NCBI RefSeq assembly: GCF_014803385.1 | Contig: NZ_JACYFC010000007.1 | Coordinates: 23,152 to 87,151 of the forward strand | Length of the DNA stretch: 64,000 nucleotides | Direction: 5' to 3' | From: Marinomonas colpomeniae | GTDB lineage: Bacteria; Pseudomonadota; Gammaproteobacteria; Pseudomonadales; Marinomonadaceae | Part shown: one piece after another, positions 57,230 through 64,000 of the stretch | Layout: every line of letters begins with the position of its first letter | How positions within the stretch are numbered: position 1 is the first letter of the stretch | Position numbers and translations under genes: made by a program | The notes under the pieces: model-generated | What the model saw: the letters and a program-made list of their open reading frames with translations, nothing else | Database searches by the model: none | What the model was told of the DNA's origin: nothing

Positions 57230-57462
57230 ATTATATAAATCCGCTCATTTCTATTATCAAATAAACCGAACAAAAGTGTCCGATTGTAAAATACTTGTTA
57301 AGCATCTGAATTATAACACCAGAGACAAAAGTAAAAGGGAGCTAGGTAACAAATTAATACATTACCCCTAAGCCTATCAATATCAAAAAAGCACAATAAT
57401 AAAAAAACAAAAACTTTTCATATTCTTTAAAAAGCGTAAGAAAACAGCAAAAAAGCCATTAT

Positions 57463-57924
57463 TTACCACTCATACGACATTAAAACCGATTTAGCTCTGT
57501 TCAAATGCTCCGAATGCTCCTTTTCACAAGCATCCATCTCATTACGAAACTTTACCTTAGCGTCTCCAGGTAAATCCTTCCACTGCTCATGACTAGGTAT
57601 GTGCTCTGTTCTTTCAGTCACAATATAAAACGCTGAAACATCATCATGACCAGATAAATCGATTCCCAACTGATCTAGTAAGTTCTTAATTCTAATGCTT
57701 GCTTCTATCCAATTCATCTCATTATTATCAACAACCTTCAATAATATATTAATACTATCAATCCTTTTCTGGCGCTCATGAAGGTAACGCTCTTCTCCCG
57801 CCAACAATTTGTCCTTTCTAGTTTTATTCGCCATCAATTGGTTACGAATAAACATCACAGAAACAGCAATAACTACCACAGCAACAAACAAAAAAATAAA
57901 AAACACTGTTAATGACATAACCAC
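57463..57924 (-). CDS. DUF2489 family membrane-anchored protein
   Basis: A 153-residue protein with an N-terminal membrane helix (about 4-27) and a cytoplasmic helical rest, matching the DUF2489 family as I recall it. Visible motifs are QKRIDSINILLKVVDNNEMNWIEASIRIKNLLD split over residues 52-84 (RIDSINILLKVV and NWIEASIRIKNLLD). No catalytic residues are evident, and the function is unknown. It is 47 bases upstream of the esterase gene on the same strand. Confidence 0.7.
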   Translation of the reverse strand: MVMSLTVFFIFLFVAVVVIAVSVMFIRNQLMANKTRKDKLLAGEERYLHERQKRIDSINILLKVVDNNEMNWIEASIRIKNLLDQLGIDLSGHDDVSAFYIVTERTEHIPSHEQWKDLPGDAKVKFRNEMDACEKEHSEHLNRAKSVLMSYEW

Positions 57925-57971
57925 CTCTCAGACTAAATTATCAATAAAAACTCTTCGCTCTGACTACGGCA

Positions 57972-58640
57972 TTAAGTCAACCTAGACTTCAACCACACTG
58001 ATATATCCTGAACCTGCCCAGGACAAACTGAATGTGGCATCTCATAAGATTGATACTCAACCACAAAGCCTTTCGAAATCAGCAGGTCTCGCGCTTTAAT
58101 CGACAAAGCAGGAGTCACCACCGGATCCTGTGCACCATGATGAATAAGAATTGGAGTTTGAGCATTATTACAAGTTGACGCGTCAGGCACTGAATCACCA
58201 TCAGCTAAATAGGTAGATAAGGCAAGTACACCAGCCAAAGTGTGTTTAGTTTGTAGAGCGACCTGATAAGCGATCACACCACCCTGAGAAAACCCCGCCA
58301 ACACAATTCGATCTGCACTAATCCCCTTGGCTATTTGATCCTCAATCAAAGCCTCCACCTGATTACACGACTCTTCAATATTTTCCATATCAACCCTACG
58401 CTCCAAGGTCATTTCATAAATATCGTACCAAGCACGCATAACCACACCACCATTAACTGTAACCGGACGCTTAGGAGCATGAGGAAAAATGAAACGTATA
58501 GCGTAATCTGGAGACAAAGATAAAGCAGGCACAAGAGACTCAAAATCATGACCGTCGGACCCGAGACCATGCAACCAAATGATAGCGGCATCAGGTTGAT
58601 CATTTGTTTCCACTGATACAAATGGCAATAACTCAGTCAT
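57972..58640 (-). CDS. Alpha/beta hydrolase, carboxylesterase/phospholipase family
   Basis: A 222-residue serine hydrolase of the lysophospholipase/carboxylesterase type. The oxyanion-region motif IIWLHGLGSDGHDF is near 20-33, the nucleophile elbow GFSQGG near 115-120, and the catalytic aspartate and histidine stand in HHGAQDPVVTP and MPHSVCP. The frame extends upstream to 58706, but the ATG at 58640 has GGAGTG before it and removes a spurious hydrophobic leader, so the protein is likely cytoplasmic. Its natural substrate is not known. Confidence 0.9.
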   Translation of the reverse strand: MTELLPFVSVETNDQPDAAIIWLHGLGSDGHDFESLVPALSLSPDYAIRFIFPHAPKRPVTVNGGVVMRAWYDIYEMTLERRVDMENIEESCNQVEALIEDQIAKGISADRIVLAGFSQGGVIAYQVALQTKHTLAGVLALSTYLADGDSVPDASTCNNAQTPILIHHGAQDPVVTPALSIKARDLLISKGFVVEYQSYEMPHSVCPGQVQDISVWLKSRLT

Positions 58641-58749
58641 TTTTAACACTCCAATAAAAATAGGCGATAATAATATAGCAAAGCCTATCATATTGAGCTT
58701 TTGCACTCGACATAACAGACCGCCAAAAAATACTGCAACCTTTTTCTAG

Positions 58750-59808
58750 CTATTCAAACGAAAGATTTAATTGAAGAGGGGCTGGTGGTGATAAGCGATA
58801 ACCGATACCAATTAGACGAACTGGTCGCTGGCATCTATCATAAGCCTGCTTAAGAAGAATCAAGAACATGTCATCAGATAATTTATTTTTAATTGGCTGC
58901 TCTACTGTAGTTTGCTTAAAGTCATCAAACTTTACTTTTACATAATATTTAATAAGCTGCGATTCGAAATTACGCCCTGCCATACGCTTTCTCAATTCAG
59001 CCAGTAAAATAGGTAACGCGGTCCGGCAGGCGTCAATACCCAACAAGTCTTTTGAAAAGGTATGCTCAACTGAAATGCTTTTCCTTTCTCTGGAAATAGA
59101 AACAGGTCGATTATCTATCCCCAAAGCAAATTGAGACAGTCGAAAAGCCATACTACCAAAGTTTTTTTGCAATAAAGCAAAATCCAGTTTCTGCAAGTCT
59201 GCGCAAGTAAACACATTTAAAGCCGCCAGCTTTTCTTGTGCGACACGCCCAATACCAGAAATAGCTTTCACAGGAACAGCAGAAACAAATGTAAATTGCC
59301 TCTCAGGTGTTATAACCGTTAAACCATCAGGCTTATCCCAATCACTGGCCACCTTAGCAATAAACTTATTCACAGCGACGCCAGCCGAGACGGTAATACC
59401 TACTTCTTTAGATATTCGCTCTCTGATCTCTTTAGCCATACGAGTTGCACTCCCTTGAAAGTGAGGAGAATCGGTCACATCAAGATACGCTTCATCTAGA
59501 GATAAAGGTTCAATAATATCGGTGAACTCACGAAAAACAGCATGCATTTTCTGAGAAGCTAACCTGTACTTATCCATATTACCAGGCAAGACAAGCAAAT
59601 CAGGACAAAGACGCTTAGCAACAGAGGTTGGCATAGCAGATCGAACGCCATACACACGAGCAGGGTAATTAGCCGTTGCCAAAACACTACGGCCACTTGC
59701 AGGACCACCAATTGCAATTGGCACCTCTCGCAATAGAGGATCGTCTCGCATTTCTATTGCAGCATAAAAGCAGTCCGCATCAATATGTATAATTTTTCGA
59801 CTTAACAA
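58750..59808 (-). CDS. dinB: DNA polymerase IV
   Basis: DinB is the Y-family translesion polymerase. The 352-residue protein begins with the family start RKIIHIDADCFYAAIEMRDD (metal aspartates DAD), has SIDEAYLDVT-like LSLDEAYLDVT near 100, and the HhH motif ISGIGRVAQEKLAAL. I chose a TTG start at 59808, since no ATG stands in frame nearby, AGGTG precedes it by about seven bases, and the length then equals that of E. coli DinB; the frame itself is open to 59880. A LexA box was not found in the region read. Confidence 0.92.
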   Translation of the reverse strand: MLSRKIIHIDADCFYAAIEMRDDPLLREVPIAIGGPASGRSVLATANYPARVYGVRSAMPTSVAKRLCPDLLVLPGNMDKYRLASQKMHAVFREFTDIIEPLSLDEAYLDVTDSPHFQGSATRMAKEIRERISKEVGITVSAGVAVNKFIAKVASDWDKPDGLTVITPERQFTFVSAVPVKAISGIGRVAQEKLAALNVFTCADLQKLDFALLQKNFGSMAFRLSQFALGIDNRPVSISRERKSISVEHTFSKDLLGIDACRTALPILLAELRKRMAGRNFESQLIKYYVKVKFDDFKQTTVEQPIKNKLSDDMFLILLKQAYDRCQRPVRLIGIGYRLSPPAPLQLNLSFE

Positions 59809-60215
59809 GCCATGACACCTAAAATACTGTATAAAAAACCAGTATACACCAGTTAATAAAATCCAATCAGCCCTAAACAAAAAAACAAGTTTATTTTTTT
59901 AGTACATCGCCGCCAAAATGCAAATTTGACAATTTTTTTCTGAAAAACACATTGAAAGAACATTTTTTGTATTAAAAACAAAGAAAAAACACTTTTTAGG
60001 TGAGCAAACATGGACGCTAGAGCGTAAAATAGTTTACATTTTGTTCATTAGATTAAGTTTGCTAAAAAACAAAGAGATATTTGCAAACATTTTATTCGCA
60101 ATTAACTTCTACCGCTGCAATTTCATTGTTTAGTTTAAAAAGGAGCTATTTTAACGTGAGCACCCTTTTAAACTCAGAATATTAAGGCTAAGACTTTTTT
60201 ACAAAGGGCTCCACC
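59809..60215. promoter_or_regulatory. dinB / flgP divergent intergenic region
   Basis: About 400 bases, very AT-rich. It holds the 12-base palindrome ACGCT-AG-AGCGT (60014-60025) and, nearer flgP, an inverted repeat (60132-60143 with 60163-60174) enclosing a short GTG frame. The flagellar promoter could not be assigned: I find no sigma-54 match with GG-N10-GC and no clear sigma-28 site. Confidence 0.5.
60132..60174 (+). promoter_or_regulatory. Stem-loop in the flgP leader with a mini reading frame
   Basis: AGTTTAAAAAGG (60132-60143) pairs with CCCTTTTAAACT (60163-60174), one mismatch in twelve, 19-base loop. The left arm carries AAGGAG, a perfect ribosome site ten bases before a GTG (60156) that opens a nine-codon frame ending TAA at 60183-60185, about 30 bases before flgP. 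Pairing would hide the ribosome site. Confidence 0.35.
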
Positions 60216-60857
60216 ATGACATTATCACTGAGAATTCTATTAATAACCGTTGGTGCAATAGCTCTCGCAGGTTGTCAAAACCTTAACCAACCGGCTGGAT
60301 CAACCAACGTCTCAGGCACTGGTTGCACATCCGTTGCACCATGTAACGGCAACACTATTGGCGGAACAGAAAATGGATATGTCCAAAATGGCGCACTCAA
60401 TGCAAACAACACCATCGCAGTAATCAAACAAGAACCCGTTATTGTAACCGCAACAGGTTACGCAGCTTTAGTTACAAACAAACGCCTTTCAAAGTCTCAG
60501 GCTCGCATAATGACACTACGCAGCTCAATGCTTGATGCCTACAGAAACCTATCCGAACGGGTTTATGGCTTAAAAATTGACGGTTCAAGTTCCTTAAGTA
60601 ATATGGTTCTTCAGAACGACGAACTCAGAACCTATGTTGATGCTTATTTAGTCGGAGCAAAAGTGGTATCGCAGAGAGAACATGAAGACGGCACTTTTGA
60701 AACAGTAGTCGAAATGGCCTTACAAGAAAATTTCCGCCAATGTGTATCATCCTCTCAAAATGGTGCTACAGACCCTAGTTGTCAGATTTCTCCTGGTTAC
60801 AGATCTATAAATGTAGAAAGCTCAGTACCAACCACAAACTTCTACAGCATTGATTAA
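60216..60857 (+). CDS. flgP: FlgP-like flagellar outer-membrane lipoprotein (LPP20 family)
   Basis: A 213-residue lipoprotein: signal peptide with lipobox LAGC (C20), then a low-complexity linker with two further cysteines (about 38-43), then the LPP20-type domain (about 78-185), with VTATGYAALV and SSMLDAYRNLSERVYGLKIDG. In Vibrio, FlgP forms part of the outer-membrane ring of the sheathed polar flagellum. It is longer than the Vibrio protein because of the linker. It is two bases from flgT, so both are co-translated; flgO is absent here. AAGGG precedes the ATG. Confidence 0.82.
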   Translation: MTLSLRILLITVGAIALAGCQNLNQPAGSTNVSGTGCTSVAPCNGNTIGGTENGYVQNGALNANNTIAVIKQEPVIVTATGYAALVTNKRLSKSQARIMTLRSSMLDAYRNLSERVYGLKIDGSSSLSNMVLQNDELRTYVDAYLVGAKVVSQREHEDGTFETVVEMALQENFRQCVSSSQNGATDPSCQISPGYRSINVESSVPTTNFYSID

Positions 60858-60859
60858 TA

Positions 60860-62047
60860 ATGTTGAATTTTTTCTTCGTTATTATTTTTAGTCTTTTACT
60901 TTCGACGACAGTTGTCGCACAAACTGTCGATGTCGTAGGTGAAGCAATAATCTATAATGATGATATTCCCGATGCTCGGTACCGAGCCACTCAACAAGCT
61001 ATAAAACAAGCCGTACTAGAGTCAGGATCAAGAGTAAGTGTAAAAGACCAATTAAATAACGGTGAACTCGAATCCAGCTTAGAGATACGAAGCTCTAGTC
61101 ATGTACAAAAAGCAAAAATCATATCTGAAGAGCAGAACGGTGATTTCCTTACCCTTGTTGCACGAATAGAAGTCACACCAGACTCCCAATGCAGCAGTGG
61201 GCCAACCAGCTATTACAAAAAAACGGTAGGCGTAACAGGATTCCAGCTACAGGTTCCTCAACAAGCAGCACTTGGTGAGCTTAGCAATATAGCCAGGGCA
61301 CTACCAAAGAGTTTAGCCGACGAGATCAACAACCAAGGCTATCTAAAAGCCTTAACCGCAACAAACATTGCTATCTACCCAGACATCATCAACGCACCCT
61401 CTTCAACTAACTTTGATGGATCACTAACTAATGTCACTCGAATCAGTGAACAATTAGGAGTTCAATACATTGTAAGTGGTGTGATCAGGGATATCGGTGA
61501 AATCTACTTGAGACGCCCGAACGATAAACACTCCAAAGACTTAGAAGCCGAAGAAATAGATAAAGAAAGAAAATTTATAGTCGATATCTATATCTATGAT
61601 GGCTTTAGTGGCGCCCTACTTTTTGAACACAGATATAATGAAATTGGAAACTGGGACATCTCTGATCATGCTAGAGTTGGCTTTGGAAGCGCAAAGTTCT
61701 GGTCAATACATTATGGTAAAGTAGTACAACAAGCCCTTAAAGAAAGCGCTTTAGATACTAGTGAACAACTTAGGTGCCAACCATTTATTGCTAATATTTT
61801 TCGTACAGAAGGAAATAGGATACACATATCAGCAGGTTCAATAGCAGGTATAAAGCAAGGTGACAAATTCAATGTCTATAGACGTTACGAAGTCTTTAAC
61901 CAGTTGCAATCTGCGCAAACTCAGCTGAATAATGCAAATATCAGTGTTACAATAAAACAGGTGCAACCCAACTTTTCAGTTGGCGAACTTGTTGTTGACT
62001 CTCATATATTGAATGTTCAGCAACAAGATGTCGTAATTGCATGGTAA
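60860..62047 (+). CDS. flgT: Flagellar assembly protein T
   Basis: A 395-residue periplasmic protein with a signal peptide (hydrophobic 3-18, cleavage near VVAQ). The N-terminal domain (about 22-115) resembles LPP20-type folds (IYNDDIPDARYRATQQAIKQAV), the middle has the TolB-N-like part (GVQYIVSGVIRDIGE), and the C-terminal SH3-like part (about 315-395) has HISAGSIAGIKQGDKFNVYRR in pieces, as in FlgT. FlgT forms the H ring that anchors the sodium-driven motor of Vibrio. Sequence and its pairing with flgP support this. Confidence 0.88.
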   Translation: MLNFFFVIIFSLLLSTTVVAQTVDVVGEAIIYNDDIPDARYRATQQAIKQAVLESGSRVSVKDQLNNGELESSLEIRSSSHVQKAKIISEEQNGDFLTLVARIEVTPDSQCSSGPTSYYKKTVGVTGFQLQVPQQAALGELSNIARALPKSLADEINNQGYLKALTATNIAIYPDIINAPSSTNFDGSLTNVTRISEQLGVQYIVSGVIRDIGEIYLRRPNDKHSKDLEAEEIDKERKFIVDIYIYDGFSGALLFEHRYNEIGNWDISDHARVGFGSAKFWSIHYGKVVQQALKESALDTSEQLRCQPFIANIFRTEGNRIHISAGSIAGIKQGDKFNVYRRYEVFNQLQSAQTQLNNANISVTIKQVQPNFSVGELVVDSHILNVQQQDVVIAW

Positions 62048-62104
62048 TCACATACAATCACGCCCATACACAAATGGCGATTTTTACTTTTTAGGACAAA
62101 TACG

Positions 62105-62335
62105 ATGAACAATGAATTATTACACCACCTAGAACAACGTATTAATGAGGCTGTAGAAGAAATCGGCTCATTACGCACACGTATAGCCGAACTAGAAATG
62201 CAAAATTATGAACTTAGTGAAGAAAAAAGCGATATACAGAACACGCTCACCCAAACAAAAGAACAGCAATCAAACTGGGAATCATCACTTTCACAAATGC
62301 TAAGCCGATTAAATCAAATGGATGATAAAAAATGA
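62105..62335 (+). CDS. Small coiled-coil protein, ZapB-like
   Basis: A 76-residue acidic protein that is almost entirely one coiled coil, with heptad-like spacing of leucines and isoleucines (LEQRINEAVEEI, LRTRIAELEMQN). Size and form recall ZapB, the division-ring assistant, but such a simple coil cannot be assigned on that basis. Its stop overlaps the start of the next gene by four bases. The coil resembles the N-terminal coil of the ProQ-domain protein three genes on. TTAGGACAAAT precedes the ATG. Confidence 0.75.
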   Translation: MNNELLHHLEQRINEAVEEIGSLRTRIAELEMQNYELSEEKSDIQNTLTQTKEQQSNWESSLSQMLSRLNQMDDKK

Positions 62336-62805
62336 AACCTCTTTTCTTTGCAATCTTAGTTTTAGTAAGCACTAACGTTTTAGCTGAAGGTCAAGTTGCG
62401 AGTCTAGTAAATTTTGAATCCACTGCAATCCGTCCTGATACCGAAAATGGTAACTCAAATGTTACCTCGATTTTAAATACAGCAATGGAATACACAACAC
62501 CTTCAAATGTCTCTTTTTATGGCGGGTTTTCTTTTATATTAGGTGAAGACTTTGAAAGCGCCGTCACTGCAGGCTCACGTTTTTACAGCTCAACCCCAGC
62601 CTTTCAAGTCTTCCCTGGATTACCTATGTGGTCATTCATTGGTGGCGGGATATCTTTTTTTGATAAGGCAGTCTATTACCCTGAAGCAGGTTTTCGTATT
62701 GCAACTTCTGACACATCACGTTTAGACGTATATATAAAAATCCTTAATAGCAGTAGCGATGTATACAACGAACATTTCATGATAGGTGCAGGACTTACTT
62801 TTTAA
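62332..62805 (+). CDS. Small putative outer-membrane protein
   Basis: A 157-residue protein with a signal peptide (MKPLFFAILVLVSTNVLA, cleavage after LAEG-type residues). The mature part alternates hydrophobic and polar residues, has many aromatic residues near strand ends (FYGGFSFILG, FIGGGISFF) and ends in GAGLTF with a terminal phenylalanine, the mark of small outer-membrane beta barrels. I recognise no family. It overlaps the upstream coiled-coil gene by four bases. Confidence 0.65.
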   Translation: MKPLFFAILVLVSTNVLAEGQVASLVNFESTAIRPDTENGNSNVTSILNTAMEYTTPSNVSFYGGFSFILGEDFESAVTAGSRFYSSTPAFQVFPGLPMWSFIGGGISFFDKAVYYPEAGFRIATSDTSRLDVYIKILNSSSDVYNEHFMIGAGLTF

Positions 62806-62814
62806 ACTAATATA

Positions 62815-62982
62815 ATGAAAATAATATTATTTTTTGTCGTAGGTCTGCTTATTGCAACGACCTACATGTGGTGGAAAAGCAATCAAACGATCTCCATTAC
62901 ACTACCTAATGATGAGCAGCGAAAAGAAATGGTTGGTATAAGTAATACACCAAACATCCCGCTGAATCCAATACAGAATTGA
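62815..62982 (+). CDS. 55-residue single-pass membrane protein
   Basis: The short frame reads MKIILFFVVGLLIATTYMWW, then a polar tail that ends in proline- and asparagine-rich residues. The N-terminal hydrophobic stretch (3-20) is a membrane helix or an uncleaved signal. It lies nine bases after the beta-barrel-like gene and twelve before the ProQ-domain gene, in the same direction and phase of a packed run, so a real gene is likely though no ribosome site is strong. Function unknown. Confidence 0.55.
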   Translation: MKIILFFVVGLLIATTYMWWKSNQTISITLPNDEQRKEMVGISNTPNIPLNPIQN

Positions 62983-62994
62983 GCTTTGTGTTTT

Positions 62995-63951
62995 ATGGAA
63001 CAATTGATTACTAAACTCGAAGCAAGAATTAACTGGCTTACTGAACAGCTAGAAAGCGCTAACGAGGAAATCCAAAAACTAAAGGGAAAGAATAACACTC
63101 CTATTGAATACAGTGCATCAATGGACCTACTGCAACATATGACGGAACGCTCAACCGAGGACCAAGTACAGGATTATATAAAAGACGCACTTGACCTTTT
63201 AGACACAGACCCAACCCCAGAACCACCCAAAAATGTAAGACCAGTTGAGCATCAACTCGACTTTGATTTATTCCACGAGCATGCTGTCACCAGCAGCACA
63301 ACAACAACTATAGAACAGACTGACCACATGACTACAACACAGCAATCTGAGCTTAGCGGCTTGCAAGAAGACAATCTAGTTGATGATACAAGCACATCAG
63401 AAGCAAGTAGCAGTATCACAACAGAGACAGCAACTCTGACGCCTGAACAAAAGAAGCGCCAGAAAAATCAAAAAAACAATCGCCGTCTCATTAAGATGCT
63501 TGAAGATCGCTACCCTAAAGCGTTTGACTGGAATCAACCAAAACCATTAAAAGTCGGCATAGACCAAGACATGACACTGGATGACGATTTCAATACCAGT
63601 AAGCAGAAGCGCGCTCTAGCCGCGTACACACGCTCAGATCGATATAAAAAATGCTTATTGTCAGGCCAGCCACGAATTGATTTAGAGGGTGTTGCAGTTA
63701 ATAACGAGCCCGCTTTACCAGACTCTATGATTCCAGCAAAAGTAAAAATAGCAGCTGCAAAAACAAAAACAACTAGCCGACCTGAAAGAGAAAAATCAGT
63801 TCGACCAACAAAAAACAAACCAAAGCCTCAGCCAAAAGCAAAAACAAGTCAAAAATCTCAAAACACACCGCGCCAAGATGATATCTATGACAACTTATCC
63901 CCAGAAGAACGCATGAAGGCTAAACTTGCAAAACTACTAAATAAATCTTAA
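62995..63951 (+). CDS. ProQ/FinO-domain RNA-binding protein with N-terminal coiled coil
   Basis: A 318-residue protein. Residues about 1-35 form a coiled coil (LITKLEARINWLTEQLESA), about 36-155 an acidic, threonine- and serine-rich linker, and about 160-245 a ProQ/FinO domain (NRRLIKMLEDRYPKAFDW, ALAAYTRSDRYKKCL). The tail is basic and proline-rich, ending NLSPEERMKAKLAKLL. The domain binds structured RNAs. The ATG at 62995 is taken; a TTG nine bases earlier is open. Targets are unknown. The acidic N-terminal half is not seen in E. coli ProQ. Confidence 0.85.
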   Translation: MEQLITKLEARINWLTEQLESANEEIQKLKGKNNTPIEYSASMDLLQHMTERSTEDQVQDYIKDALDLLDTDPTPEPPKNVRPVEHQLDFDLFHEHAVTSSTTTTIEQTDHMTTTQQSELSGLQEDNLVDDTSTSEASSSITTETATLTPEQKKRQKNQKNNRRLIKMLEDRYPKAFDWNQPKPLKVGIDQDMTLDDDFNTSKQKRALAAYTRSDRYKKCLLSGQPRIDLEGVAVNNEPALPDSMIPAKVKIAAAKTKTTSRPEREKSVRPTKNKPKPQPKAKTSQKSQNTPRQDDIYDNLSPEERMKAKLAKLLNKS

Positions 63952-64000
63952 AAAAGTATTTACATAGTTAAGCGCGGCATATATTATACGTCGCGCTGCT

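Noticed and set aside
63972..64000. Terminator at the right edge
   Set aside because: AGCGCG and CGCGCT arms are visible, but the window ends before any T tract could be seen.

Overview
The window is a stretch of AT-rich chromosome from a marine gammaproteobacterium, most likely an Oceanospirillales genus close to Marinomonas. This rests on protein resemblance and on gene order (ygfB-pepP-ubi monooxygenase, ffh/rpsP-rimM-trmD-rplS, dsbC-hom-thrC near recJ); no search was run. I see no insertion sequence, phage, CRISPR array, tRNA or rRNA. Coding density is high and most genes are complete; the only truncated gene is ilvD, cut by the left edge.

Layout. 1-4381: end of ilvD, rlmJ, a PAS protein with a degenerate GGDEF domain, yjbQ-folA, and divergent thyA. 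4670-9744: a six-gene run that looks like a D-glutamate / 5-oxoproline operon. Its first and fifth genes correspond to the two halves of the animal mitochondrial D-glutamate cyclase; they flank pxpABC (5-oxoprolinase), and a D-amino acid aminotransferase follows. 9915-23856: a methylated-amine island. It carries an alanine dehydrogenase / carboxyethylornithine synthase-like enzyme, TMAO demethylase (tdm), a soluble NarX/NarL-like two-component system with a PAS-only protein, trimethylamine monooxygenase (tmm), a soluble PAS chemoreceptor-like protein, and dmmDABC with an SMR transporter gene behind it. Together Tmm, Tdm and Dmm would take trimethylamine to TMAO, dimethylamine and monomethylamine; the genes for using monomethylamine are not in the window.

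24160-36359: a gate-domain membrane protein divergent from an Lrp-type regulator, a membrane hydroxylase, lgt-ptsP-rppH, an HAD phosphatase, rlmI, and an fbpABC-type iron(III) importer. 36597-49320: housekeeping genes mostly on the minus strand (HDOD protein, ubiquinone-type monooxygenase, pepP, ygfB, folD, recJ, a membrane diguanylate cyclase, rsmE, thrC, hom, dsbC). 49424-52994: rplS-trmD-rimM-rpsP and ffh. 53123-59808: CcsA-like and CNNM/CorC-like membrane proteins, a Nudix hydrolase, greB, an MscS channel, a DUF2489 protein, an esterase and dinB. 60216-63951: flgP-flgT followed by a coiled-coil protein, a small putative outer-membrane protein, a 55-residue membrane protein and a ProQ/FinO-domain protein with an N-terminal coil.

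The most interesting parts are the split D-glutamate cyclase operon, the sensory genes embedded in the methylamine island (with a good sigma-54 promoter match before dmmD and a terminator-like hairpin in the tdm leader), and the small-protein/ProQ run behind flgT. Function calls come from reading motifs and recalled family similarity.
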